From Candidatus Brocadiaceae bacterium (GTDB taxonomy: Bacteria; Planctomycetota; Brocadiia; Brocadiales; Brocadiaceae): a stretch of 42,890 nt of DNA. The notes below the pieces were generated by a model. It searched no databases and was not told the DNA's origin. It worked only from the letters and a program-made list of their open reading frames with translations. Both the position numbers and the translations under genes were made by a program. Location of the stretch: assembly GCA_015661205.1 (NCBI GenBank), contig JACVXV010000007.1, positions 1 to 42,890 of the forward strand. Reading direction: 5' to 3'. Positions 1 to 7,530 of this stretch are shown one piece after another. Each line of letters opens with the position of its first letter. The stretch's first letter is position 1.

Positions 1-429
1 CTCTTTTTCCAGGAGTGAGTTCATCACGAGCAGGCTATCGCCCGCTACGAGGCGATTGCTCCAATTTTCCTTGTGCTTGTAAAACTCCACGGCCTCGCGC
101 AGGGGTTTCTTGTGTCCCTCGAAAAGGGACAATTGCCTGGGACGATTATCTTCAATTTGTACGGACTTGATAATGCGTCTTGGGTCAATGCGTTCGTGTA
201 CATGCAGGCTTACGGTAGGCACTTCAAAGCTGGTGTGTTCAGCCTTGCCGGCCCATTGCAGTTGCGGGTCAAGGTGCGGGTCGTATTGGTAGGTCTTCCT
301 TTTCTGGCCGCCGTTATCGGTGTGCGCATCCACCAATCCTACGGGCGGATTATTGAGCCGATCCTTATCTTTGTGGTCATATTGCTCAATGGGTGTTTGG
401 TTGGTTTCTGTGCGTTTTTTCCGCGCCAT
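1..429 (-). CDS. Site-specific DNA methyltransferase (Type III Mod-like), N-terminal part, runs off window
   Basis: Only the first 143 codons are visible on the minus strand, because the gene continues past base 1. Translation begins MARKKRTETNQTP and runs through YDPHLDPQLQWAGKAEH and FYKHKENWSNRLVAGDSLLV. From memory, the N-terminal pattern (DPQL.W.GK, then NWSNR...GDSLLVM) is typical of the adenine-specific methyltransferase subunit of Type III-like restriction-modification systems. It precedes the first catalytic motif, which lies outside the window. The ATG at 427-429 is preceded by AGGTGAG at good spacing. The substrate would be DNA adenine with S-adenosylmethionine as donor. A restriction partner would be expected further left. 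The family call is fairly secure; intactness cannot be judged. Confidence 0.75.
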   Translation of the reverse strand, partial: MARKKRTETNQTPIEQYDHKDKDRLNNPPVGLVDAHTDNGGQKRKTYQYDPHLDPQLQWAGKAEHTSFEVPTVSLHVHERIDPRRIIKSVQIEDNRPRQLSLFEGHKKPLREAVEFYKHKENWSNRLVAGDSLLVMNSLLEKE

Positions 430-765
430 TATCTCACCTTTGATAATTTAATTTTCGTATTCCGTGCTACAGTTAAAGCAGATTTGGGAGTATTGAGAGT
501 GCCTTGTTAAGAACCTGTCTTTACCGCTTCATCCAAGCGGCGATGTAACAATGAAACAAGTTTTAGCGCCCGTCAGTGCCATATATCTCTTCCCTTCTGA
601 ATGTGCTGGATTTCGGCCATGTGTCCCAATTCCATGAATGACATTCAACGGATTTACGTAATTAAGTATAAAGGTTTGAACTATTTTATCAATCATTATC
701 TTTGCTTACCTATCTGCATCTTCAGTCAGTCTCCTTTATTGGAATCGGCAACGTATAGGTTGTCA

Positions 766-930
766 TTACAATTTGTTTGGAAATGAGGCACCGATTCCCG
801 TAAATACTTCTACCGCTATAAATCGTGAATAGTCTGTCTTCAGCCTGTCGGCAATGGCCTTCATCGCCTTCACCTGAGCCTTCCCGCCTATTCTTGATAC
901 CGATTTGCCGACGTCCACCGCCGGACGAAT
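766..930 (-). pseudogene. Remnant of F-type/N-type ATP synthase alpha subunit C-terminal region
   Basis: The minus-strand translation contains IRPAVDVGKSVSRIGGKAQ followed by VKAMKAIADRLKTDYSRF and EVFTGIG. This matches the alpha-subunit signature RPA(V/I)(N/D)VG.SVSR(V/I)GG.AQ and the following helix region. The YxxFxxxEVFTxxG pattern is closer to alternative (N-type) ATPases than to the housekeeping enzyme. Only about 50 codons survive. The similarity starts abruptly and ends at a stop codon soon after, with no start codon or upstream nucleotide-binding domain, so it is a relic. No other ATP synthase gene is nearby. Confidence 0.6.
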
Positions 931-1188
931 CTTTAATGGATTCTTCACGGGTTTGTTCAAGCATCAGGCTTTGCTGTTCCTTTAGCTTATCCAACCCTTC
1001 CTTTTTTGCGGCTATAATGTGGGTGGCGGGCGATATTGTATCCGGCAGGGTTTTGCTCAGCGGACTGCGCGCCAGCTACGCTTCATTTCTTGTAATAGTT
1101 TACCTACCCTGCATTCCGTGCGTGTTAAGTTAAGGACTCTAAAAATATTACTAACTGCTTATTAATATTAGCCTAAAGGGGCTAATCT

Positions 1189-1256
1189 GTAGTGCACGCC
1201 TCCAGCCTGCCATCGTCCTCTTTTTTTGCTTCATGCAGGCTGGAAGCCTGCGCTAC
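1189..1256. repeat. Dispersed palindromic element, GCAGGCTGGAAGCCTGC type
   Basis: A long imperfect hairpin: the left arm begins GTAGTGCACGCCTCCAGCCT and the right arm ends GCAGGCTGGAAGCCTGCGC followed by TAC, separated by a T-rich loop. A shorter relative with the core GCAGGCTTCCAGCCTGC lies at 37648-37674. It contains no ORF. Its place downstream of coaB would also allow a terminator-like role, but its recurrence suggests a repeat. Confidence 0.75.
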
Positions 1257-1308
1257 TTTTTGGGCAAAGATTGCTTGACCTAACACGTATGGGGTACTCT
1301 CTCTCCAA

Positions 1309-1995
1309 TCAGCATTTCAGCGCAAGCAAATCCAACAAGGCGTTGGATATCTCCTGTTTGGTTTCACAGCGTGATTCAACTTCTTTCTTCGCATTAATCA
1401 GGTAGGCGTAATGTTTGCCCCCGGCAATTTCATTCTGATTGTTGGCTACAACCAAATCTGACCTGTTTTCTTGCAAAGAGGTATATGCCCTTGCGATAAG
1501 TTCCTCGCCAGATATGCCTACTTCCAGTTTAAAACCGACCAGATACGTTTGTGGCCATAAGTTCCGTATCAATTTTATTACCTTGGGCGTCCTAACGAAG
1601 GTGACGGTAAGCTTGTCCTGGTTTGACGATATCTTTCCACCGCTCTGTTTTTCCGGGACATAATCCAGGACGGCCATGGCGTGGATAATTGCATTGAATG
1701 GTTTACCATTAACCGTTTGTTGAACTACCGTCAGTAAGTCATCAATCGTTTCTATCTCAATTGGGGTAAACCGGCTGGCATGGTTTTTACTCAATGAATC
1801 AGTATTGGGGATGGCGCTACCGGCGCCGTAGACAAAGGTGACTGCTGCATCGCGTTTTAAGGATTCCATAGCAATAGCAGCGCCGAGGGCGCCAGTTGAT
1901 TTATTACTGATGTACCTTACGGCGTCTATATAACCCCTGGTTGGCCCCGAGGTTATCAGGATGTTTTTCCCATCCAAATTTTTGTAAATTTGCAT
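1309..1995 (-). CDS. coaB: Phosphopantothenate-cysteine ligase domain protein (CoaB), stand-alone
   Basis: 228 aa. CoaB condenses 4'-phosphopantothenate with cysteine using a nucleotide triphosphate in coenzyme A synthesis in the cytoplasm. Near the N-terminus ILITSGPTRGYIDAVRYISN and KSTGALG match the nucleotide-binding start of the DFP/CoaB domain. HAMAVLDYVPEKQSGGKISS corresponds to the AAVADYRP...KIK region, and VGFKLE to the typical VGFAAE segment. The CoaC flavoprotein half of bifunctional CoaBC is absent, so this is a split version. The reading frame stays open upstream to 2130, but that part is the dispersed repeat. I place the start at the ATG at 1993-1995 (MQIYKNLDGK), preceded by GGGTGA. 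The start codon and first five or so codons are themselves the end of the repeat (see findings). Confidence 0.85.
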   Translation of the reverse strand: MQIYKNLDGKNILITSGPTRGYIDAVRYISNKSTGALGAAIAMESLKRDAAVTFVYGAGSAIPNTDSLSKNHASRFTPIEIETIDDLLTVVQQTVNGKPFNAIIHAMAVLDYVPEKQSGGKISSNQDKLTVTFVRTPKVIKLIRNLWPQTYLVGFKLEVGISGEELIARAYTSLQENRSDLVVANNQNEIAGGKHYAYLINAKKEVESRCETKQEISNALLDLLALKC

Positions 1996-2341
1996 TTTGT
2001 CACCCAGGGACAGATGGAAATAGTCCACCGATTTATCGGTGGGATCAGAGACCAGGATTTTTAGTCCCGTAGGGACAAAATATCGGTAGAAAAGAATGGC
2101 ATACACACATAAATGCCGTAGGCATGACATATTTAAAATCTTACTGTTCTACCAAACATATCATCCCTACGGGACTAATGCGGATTTTCTGTTTATTTTC
2201 TACCAATATTTCGTTCCTGACGGAACTTTGCAGCGCACTAATTACGCGGCAGACAGGTCAGTCGTCCCTACGGGACTTTATGATTTGTTTGCTTGGAAAC
2301 AGGCAATGAATTGCCTACCTATTAGCAGTTGCCCCTACGGG
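1983..2341. repeat. Composite hairpin-module repeat, left copy
   Basis: A run of short palindromes with a TACG/CGTA centre: 1999-2011 (degenerate), 2064-2076 GTCCCGTAGGGAC, 2113-2125 ATGCCGTAGGCAT, 2163-2175 ATCCCTACGGGAC, 2213-2226 GTTCCTGACGGAAC, 2264-2276 GTCCCTACGGGAC and 2331-2341 (half). Centres from 2070 to 2270 are about 50 nt apart. A CCACCGAT/ATCGGTGG hairpin sits at 2025-2042. Read on the minus strand, 1983-2076 matches 39242-39340 on the plus strand, and 2264-2341 matches the reverse of 39021-39088. The minus-strand part at about 2060-2135 matches 37690-37757. The element spans from the coaB start codon to the stop codon of the next gene. Confidence 0.9.
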
Positions 2342-3199
2342 TTACTTTTTCTCCTTAAGGTCTTCAAGCAATTCCTGCGCAAGCTCTCTCACCTCGTTGT
2401 CTTCATCATTAAGCGCGCCTTTAATAAGTTCCTGCGTATTTTCTCCGCGGACCTCGGCCAATGCCTCCAGTGCACTTTGGCGCACCTCTGAACTCTGGTC
2501 TTTAAGCGCAAAGGAAAGCGGTTCAATGATATTTTTGTCGCCCGTTGTTATGAGGGCGTCAATGGAACTGAGCCTGACGTCTTCGCTTGGGTCGCTGGCA
2601 AGCACCCTTGAAAGGATTTCCACCGTTCTTTTGTCTTTACTTTCGCCCAAAGCGATAACGGCGTCTTCGCGTTTGCTTGCATCACCACCTTCCAGGGCAT
2701 CCTTTGCAAGTAATTCAAATGGCATCATGTCACCCCGTCCTCTTCCTTTCTTGGGTGGCGGTGGTGGCTTTAGGCGTGACTTTTGAAGTAAATCATCATT
2801 TATCCTGTTGGCAGTATCGTCTGTTTTATTCTGTTTAATAAAAGCCAAGCTGCCTTCTTTCTTCTCGTTTGGAGTATAGACAAAGGCATAATTTTTGTCT
2901 TTCAGTATTTTGTGAACACCATCCCGTATGGGTACATCATAAAATTCAATGGTAACCGCGGTGTCGATGGAATCGCTAAGCCATATCCTTGCGCCGCTCT
3001 GTGCCATAATCTCCTTTAGAACCTTGTCCAACGGGGCATTTTTCAATTTTACTGATAGCCGTCCGCGGTCAAAGATAATGTCCGGATTTGCTTCAACGTA
3101 TTTTGTGGCTGCACAGTACGTTTGGCATTGGTTGCCCGGAGAAAAAGCGAAGCACATTGCGATAATGGTAAAAATCAATATACGTGGGTGTTGTTTCAT
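2342..3199 (-). CDS. Secreted HEAT-repeat protein with STN-like N-terminal domain
   Basis: 285 aa. The first 25-30 residues look like a signal peptide (hydrophobic ILIFTIIAMCFAFSP). Residues about 40-110 (LSVKLKNAPLDKVLKEIMAQ, then a VTIEFYDVPIRDGVHKIL segment) resemble the secretin/TonB short N-terminal domain fold. A proline-rich linker follows (KPPPPPKKGRGRG, about 144-156). Residues about 165-285 form HEAT-like repeats with recurring patterns such as DPSEDVRLSSIDAL and DQSSEVRQSALEALAEV. A periplasmic scaffold or protein-interaction role is likely; no enzymatic residues are seen. The stop codon at 2342-2344 abuts the end of the repeat element. The upstream gene ends 25 nt away, so the two may be co-transcribed. 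Confidence 0.75.
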   Translation of the reverse strand: MKQHPRILIFTIIAMCFAFSPGNQCQTYCAATKYVEANPDIIFDRGRLSVKLKNAPLDKVLKEIMAQSGARIWLSDSIDTAVTIEFYDVPIRDGVHKILKDKNYAFVYTPNEKKEGSLAFIKQNKTDDTANRINDDLLQKSRLKPPPPPKKGRGRGDMMPFELLAKDALEGGDASKREDAVIALGESKDKRTVEILSRVLASDPSEDVRLSSIDALITTGDKNIIEPLSFALKDQSSEVRQSALEALAEVRGENTQELIKGALNDEDNEVRELAQELLEDLKEKK

Positions 3200-3224
3200 A
3201 GTATTTTTCGTGCGAAACGGAGAA

Positions 3225-4757
3225 TTAGAGCAGCTTTCCCTGGATAATATTTATGAGCATCTTTTTCCCTTTTTCCATAAGTTCATGAGTTTTACCTTCC
3301 AGGTTTAACCGCAGCAAGGGTTCCGTGTTGGACTTTCTTACGTTGAACCACCAGTCCTGGTATTCTACCGTCACTCCATCAAGACGGTCTACCTTTCCGG
3401 TAGAAAATTTTCTGATGATTTCTTCAATCTTAGCGTCTTTGTCGTCTACTTCAAAATTCAGTTCTCCGGTTGCATGATAACGCTTAAGCGGCATGACAAC
3501 GTTCGAAAGGGACATGCGTTTAGCGCTTAGCAGTCCCAAAACGGTAAGAAACGCGATCATTCCAGAATCAGAGCAATAGTTATCCCGGAAATAATAGTGC
3601 CCGGACAATTCCCCTCCAAAAACGGCCTTTTGTTCCCGAAGCGCAGCCTTCATATAGGAATGCCCAACACGTTCCCGATACGGTACGCCACCCGCAGCTT
3701 TTATTTCTTCAGGCACCACCCAGCTAGACCGGAGGTCGTATAAGATGGTCGCGCCTTGTTCTCTTTCCAGGAACTGTCGTGCGATGACGGCGGTCATAAT
3801 ATCGCATCCGATGATCCGTCCCATTTCATCAACAAAGACGCAACGGTCTGCGTCGCCATCAAACGCTACCCCAAGATGCGCCCTCGTTTCGCGCACCTTA
3901 TTTTGTAAATCGCGCAGATTTTCGTTTACCAATGGATTGGGGTCATGATTGGGGAATGCGCCATCCAACTCGAAATAAAGAGGGATTATTTCAACAGGAA
4001 GTCCTTCACATACAATGGGAACCGTTCTGCCTGCCATGCCGTTTCCGGCGTCAACGACTACGCGGATGTTCCTGAGACTGTCAACAAACCTTAAAACGTG
4101 TCTTTTGTAATCCTTAAAGACGTCGCTCAGGACTACCTTGCCCAGTTGTTCGCCGCGGGGGGGGTGGTATTGTTGGGTCAGTTTTGCAATGCGGCCTATT
4201 CCTGTTTCCATGCTGAGGGGAATGGCTTGTTCCCTGCATATTTTAAACCCGTTGTATTCTGCGGAGTTGTGAGAGGCGGTAACCATGACCCCGCCGTCGT
4301 AGTTGTAATGGCCGACGGCAAAAGTGGTCATCTCCGTTGAAACGATGCCGATGTTTACAATGTTCATACCCGTCGAGCAAATCCCGTCGATCAAGGCGTT
4401 GGTAAGCGACTTAGAAGAGAGCCTCATGTCTCTGCCAACGACAATATTTTTCGCCTTGGGGTTTACCTCTTTCAGGAATTGTGCTATCGACGACCCGATT
4501 TTACGCGCCGTCAGGTCGTCAAGCTGTTCCAGATATTTGCCGCGAATATCATAACTCTTGAAGATGCTGGTGATTATTTTTGATTCGCTCACGGACTGCT
4601 CAAAATTTGCCGGTTCTACCTTGTCCAGGCAAACGTTGCATTTGGGATAATTTACCCTTTGCCTTCCCCTGCAGACGGAATCACTGATGGTGTAGGTTTC
4701 TCCCGGACAGCGATGATGCCGTACTTCACCATTCTCTACAACCTGTTCTTTTCTCAT
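3225..4757 (-). CDS. Phosphomannomutase/phosphoglucomutase with Cys-rich N-terminal extension
   Basis: 510 aa, alpha-D-phosphohexomutase family, interconverting hexose 1- and 6-phosphates for sugar-nucleotide supply. Catalytic phosphoserine motif TASHNS (Ser162), metal-binding DGDADR (300-305), sugar-binding GGELSGH (381-387) and phosphate-binding RKSNTEP (474-480) are all present. The family core starts at about residue 63 (TSIFKSYDIRGKY). Before it lies an extension with Cys17, Cys29, Cys40 and Cys43 plus His14/15, resembling a small zinc-ribbon-like segment. The ATG at 4757 has AGGAG at proper spacing, so the extension is probably translated. It likely supplies precursors for the polysaccharide genes at 12-24 kb. 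Confidence 0.9.
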   Translation of the reverse strand: MRKEQVVENGEVRHHRCPGETYTISDSVCRGRQRVNYPKCNVCLDKVEPANFEQSVSESKIITSIFKSYDIRGKYLEQLDDLTARKIGSSIAQFLKEVNPKAKNIVVGRDMRLSSKSLTNALIDGICSTGMNIVNIGIVSTEMTTFAVGHYNYDGGVMVTASHNSAEYNGFKICREQAIPLSMETGIGRIAKLTQQYHPPRGEQLGKVVLSDVFKDYKRHVLRFVDSLRNIRVVVDAGNGMAGRTVPIVCEGLPVEIIPLYFELDGAFPNHDPNPLVNENLRDLQNKVRETRAHLGVAFDGDADRCVFVDEMGRIIGCDIMTAVIARQFLEREQGATILYDLRSSWVVPEEIKAAGGVPYRERVGHSYMKAALREQKAVFGGELSGHYYFRDNYCSDSGMIAFLTVLGLLSAKRMSLSNVVMPLKRYHATGELNFEVDDKDAKIEEIIRKFSTGKVDRLDGVTVEYQDWWFNVRKSNTEPLLRLNLEGKTHELMEKGKKMLINIIQGKLL

Positions 4758-4960
4758 TAAGACTACTCCTGAAATTCAAATAGTTCACCATACAAACACA
4801 TTGGCCAGGGCAAATACGGACTATGGCGTTACTGAAAACGTTTTGGGGGATACGTTCAATGTCCCTTTTTAGCGGACAACCGGCGTCTTTCCGCCTTAGC
4901 ACAAAGCTTTCTGCGCACCTTCCGTTCACAAGCCGTATACCGGAAGTCAGCGAAAAAAAA

Positions 4961-5016
4961 CGAAGCAGGAGCTTCCGGCACAGGTGCATTCCCAAGCTGG
5001 AGCTTGGGAGCGAGAA
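4961..5016. repeat. Dispersed repeat, CGAAGCAGGAGCTTCCGG...CCCAAGCTGGAGCTTGGG type
   Basis: The sequence CGAAGCAGGAGCTTCCGGCA runs into CCCAAGCTGGAGCTTGGG. The same unit recurs at 29494-29547, a half copy at 29411-29436, and an inverted diverged copy at 27971-28013. It contains two hairpins (GGAGCTTCC and CCAAGC...GCTTGG). It occupies most of the 288-nt gap between the mutase and flavoprotein genes; nothing else is visible there. Confidence 0.85.
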
Positions 5017-5045
5017 GGTACATAGCGCGGTTAAAAAACATCATA

Positions 5046-5633
5046 TCATTTAATTACTGAAAAAAATTGTTTACCGGCAGTAAATGCCTGTTGTAACAAT
5101 TCGGGTTTTGTGTTTATTAAGGCATCTTTTTCCTCTAAACCGGAGAATAATAAATCACCGGTGTATTTTGTGTCGGACACGTGAAAAAAGGCTTTTATGG
5201 TTTTTATTGCGCCAATGAATAATTCTTCACTGCCGCTGCGCGCAGCGGTTGCTATAAAATAACCGCGGGACATTATTCCACCCTCTCTGATGGGTTGGTT
5301 CAAAAGGTACTTCCTGGACCAGAAAGACTGAAAACGGTCGATAAATGTCTTCAACTGGGCGCTCACACCCATAAAGTACAGGGGAGAGGCCACGATAATG
5401 CCGTCAGCCTCTATGAGTTTCGGATACATCTTTTGCATGTCATCATCGATAACACATATTCCATTTACATGGCAGCCGCCGCATGAGTTGCAAGGGGAAA
5501 CGTTAATATCGCGGATAACAATCTTTTCAATACAGCCGCCCGCCATTTCAACGCCCTTTAACATGCTATCAAGCGCTCTTTCGGAATTTCCATTCCGCCG
5601 GGGGCTGCCGGCAATCCCGATCACTTTTTTCAT
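5046..5633 (-). CDS. Iron-sulfur flavoprotein / NADPH-dependent FMN reductase family
   Basis: 195 aa, flavodoxin-like fold. [13 protein letters not shown] (residues 6-18) is the FMN phosphate-binding loop of this family. Cys48, Cys51, Cys54 and Cys60 (C-X2-C-X2-C-X5-C) match the compact [4Fe-4S] motif of archaeal/anaerobe iron-sulfur flavoproteins. [20 protein letters not shown] is the second FMN-contact segment. The likely role is cytoplasmic electron transfer; the partner is unknown. The start ATG overlaps the stop of the upstream epimerase gene (ATGA at 5630-5633), so translation of the two is coupled, although their functions have no obvious link. Confidence 0.85.
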   Translation of the reverse strand: MKKVIGIAGSPRRNGNSERALDSMLKGVEMAGGCIEKIVIRDINVSPCNSCGGCHVNGICVIDDDMQKMYPKLIEADGIIVASPLYFMGVSAQLKTFIDRFQSFWSRKYLLNQPIREGGIMSRGYFIATAARSGSEELFIGAIKTIKAFFHVSDTKYTGDLLFSGLEEKDALINTKPELLQQAFTAGKQFFSVIK

Positions 5634-6574
5634 GCGTCATTTTTTTGCAAAATTTTATTAAAATATCGTATAGTGTTCATTAGGCCGTCTTTACGGGATA
5701 CTTTCGGTTCCCACCCCAATATCTTTTTAGCCTTGGTAATGTCAGGTTGCCGTACCTTTGGGTCATCAACCGGCAGGGGACAATAGCCTATTTTACTTTT
5801 GCTGCCGGTAAGGGCAAGGATTTCTTTAGCCAACTGTAGCACGGTTATCTCTTCAGGATTGCCTATATTTACCGGCTCATGTTCGTCGGAAATAAGGAGC
5901 CGGTAAACACCCTCAACGAGATCTGACACATAGCAGAAACTTCTCGTTTGCAGGCCATCTCCATAGATGGTCAGGTCTTCTCCTCTAATTGCCTGGCACA
6001 TAAAATTAGGCAACGCGCGGCCATCCTTGATCCGCATACGCGGCCCATAAGTATTGAAGACCCTTACAATCTTTGTGTTTACCTGGTGGCTGCGGTGGTA
6101 GGCCATGGTAATCGCCTCTGCAAACCGTTTGGCCTCGTCGTAAACACCACGAGGTCCGATAGGATTAACGTTTCCCCAGTAATCTTCGCTCTGGGGATGA
6201 ATCTGTGGGTCTCCATAGACTTCAGACGTGGATGCAAGCAGGAACGTCGCCTTTTTAGCCTTAGCCAATCCCAGGCTGTGCAAGGTACCCAGAGAACCAA
6301 CCTTTAAGGTTTCTATAGGATACTCAAGGTAATCTGAAGGGCTTGCCGGTGATGCAAAATGCAATACATTGTCCACGTTCCCGCTCACGTAAATATAGCT
6401 GCTTACGTTGTAGTTGACAAAACTGAACCGTTTATTACCCAATAAATGGACTACATTTTCCGCATTACCCGTTAACAGATTGTCGATACAGACAATTTCA
6501 TGCCCCTTTTCCAACAAATAGTCACACATGTGTGAACCAACAAATCCAGCACCCCCTGTAATTACCGTTCTCAT
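5630..6574 (-). CDS. NAD-dependent sugar epimerase/dehydratase, UDP-glucuronate decarboxylase (UXS)-like
   Basis: 314 aa, extended short-chain dehydrogenase. [11 protein letters not shown] is the NAD-binding motif. [14 protein letters not shown] and [19 protein letters not shown] contain the catalytic Ser/Tyr/Lys (YDEAK). [10 protein letters not shown] and [18 protein letters not shown] are typical of UXS-type enzymes, which make UDP-xylose from UDP-glucuronate. A dTDP-glucose dehydratase activity is less likely given the HPQ.E.YWGNVNP segment. The frame is open to a TTG at 6607, but the ATG at 6574 ([10 protein letters not shown]) fits the family start. It is coupled to the downstream flavoprotein by a 4-nt overlap. 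Confidence 0.85.
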   Translation of the reverse strand: MRTVITGGAGFVGSHMCDYLLEKGHEIVCIDNLLTGNAENVVHLLGNKRFSFVNYNVSSYIYVSGNVDNVLHFASPASPSDYLEYPIETLKVGSLGTLHSLGLAKAKKATFLLASTSEVYGDPQIHPQSEDYWGNVNPIGPRGVYDEAKRFAEAITMAYHRSHQVNTKIVRVFNTYGPRMRIKDGRALPNFMCQAIRGEDLTIYGDGLQTRSFCYVSDLVEGVYRLLISDEHEPVNIGNPEEITVLQLAKEILALTGSKSKIGYCPLPVDDPKVRQPDITKAKKILGWEPKVSRKDGLMNTIRYFNKILQKNDA

Positions 6575-6734
6575 ATAATAAGCCTTTTCTGTTATTTTAA
6601 GGTACAAGAAATATTGAACAAAATCACCGTAATTGCATTATTTTTCACAACGTATAACGCAACATAGCCGGAAATGAAACAAACGATAAATATGAAACAA
6701 AAACACCTTCATCGTTACACAGATACCCAGTGGC

Positions 6735-7226
6735 CTATATCCCCGGTTCTATTGCCGCAATCCCCGGTTTATACTTTGAATAGACGAAAATTGGGATATT
6801 CAGCTTACCAAGGTGGTTTTGTATTAAGGGAAAAACGTCATTCCAGGGTAGCGAGCCGACCCCGGTCGCAAGCCGAGGCATAGCTACACTCTTAAATCGT
6901 TCCTCTTCAATGACTTTATGTAATCCTTTTAGGGCATGGTTGACGTATGAAAGGTTCGCCTTCCCGGGGTGGTCCCCTTGCAGCGATGCGGCTTCCTGGG
7001 TGAGTAGATTGACGATACGGATACCACCCACGCCGCCCCACGTCCACAATTCTCCCGGTTTTGGATGAAAGGTTTGGCAGTAATGGCGAAAATCTTTATA
7101 GAGTGCCGGCCAACGTTCCCGCAAAGCCAGTGCTAAACCATTTTTGAAATCATCATTCGGCGCCACACCATGTGCTAAAACCTGGGCGTGGGTTAAGAGT
7201 ATATCACCTTCAACTTCGTGTATCAT
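6735..7226 (-). CDS. Macro-domain protein
   Basis: 163 aa. The protein begins MIHEVEGDILL and has AHGVAPNDDFKNGLALALRE, and later VAMPRLATGVGSLPWNDV followed by a C-terminal strand IPIFVY. This layout (G.I, ...HGVA..., P.LATG.GG..W) matches the Appr-1''-p processing/macro fold that binds ADP-ribose. The expected role is ADP-ribose binding or removal; the exact substrate is unknown. The start at 7226 is chosen because AAGGAGA precedes it at ideal spacing; the upstream non-ATG codons to 7274 are not needed. It stands alone and is divergent from cbiM. A DarT-like toxin partner is not seen. Confidence 0.8.
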   Translation of the reverse strand: MIHEVEGDILLTHAQVLAHGVAPNDDFKNGLALALRERWPALYKDFRHYCQTFHPKPGELWTWGGVGGIRIVNLLTQEAASLQGDHPGKANLSYVNHALKGLHKVIEEERFKSVAMPRLATGVGSLPWNDVFPLIQNHLGKLNIPIFVYSKYKPGIAAIEPGI

Positions 7227-7399
7227 CTCGAATCTCCTTTTTATCTTATAAATATTTACGTTGCCTTTTCCCAAACATGGCGCTGATATTGTTCGTTAAA
7301 TAAGCCGTATACTCATACTCTTTATTATATGAATTACAAGTCTGCATTTCAAAACAAATACGCGATCAATGATTTGACTGGTGATAATTAAGAGCGTTA

Positions 7400-7428
7400 T
7401 TGACTTTTGATGTGGTTCGTTGTATATT
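7400..7428 (+). promoter_or_regulatory. Sigma-70-type promoter upstream of cbiM
   Basis: TTGACT at 7400-7405 and TATATT at 7423-7428 are separated by exactly 17 nt. Transcription would start near 7435 and leave a leader of about 95 nt before the cbiM start codon. The leader is long enough for a metal- or cobalamin-responsive element, but I could not identify one. Confidence 0.6.
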
Positions 7429-7530
7429 CCTTAGCCCTGAGCAATACCATGCAGAGGTTTTATCATCGTGGCAAAGTGGGTGATACCGGTTTAATTTAAA
7501 ACATAAGATACAATGTTAAAAGGCAAATGA

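Larger units (their letters stand above)
430..1308. other. Gene-poor stretch with decayed fragments
   Basis: No complete gene is convincing here. The stretch holds the upstream region of the methyltransferase gene, an ATP synthase alpha-subunit remnant (about 766-930, minus strand) and a palindromic element at 1189-1256. About 40 open codons directly upstream of the remnant (about 945-1080, minus strand, translation around SPLSKTLPDTISPATHI) look protein-like but I do not recognise them. The rest (430-760 and 1085-1185) shows nothing I can name. Confidence 0.5.

Noticed and set aside
722-994. Minus-strand 90-aa frame around the ATPase relic
   Set aside because: The recognisable alpha-subunit residues are in a different frame (766-930). 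This frame reads low-complexity residues over the same DNA.
825-1133. Plus-strand 102-aa frame
   Set aside because: It is antisense to the ATPase relic and has no domain or ribosome-binding site.
1996-2130. N-terminal extension of CoaB to 2130
   Set aside because: These 45 codons are repeat sequence found elsewhere and are not part of the CoaB domain.
2064-2341. Regularly spaced short palindromes as a CRISPR array
   Set aside because: Only about 13 bases repeat, the repeats differ in their arms, and the intervening sequences are shared between distant copies. True spacers would be unique and true repeats nearly identical.
4726-4995. Minus-strand 89-aa frame upstream of the mutase gene
   Set aside because: It overlaps a dispersed repeat and the mutase start region, and its Cys- and Arg-rich translation matches nothing known.
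7430-7530. Cobalamin riboswitch upstream of cbiM
   Set aside because: The usual conserved boxes (GCCACTG and the B12-box) are not visible, although a promoter and leader are.
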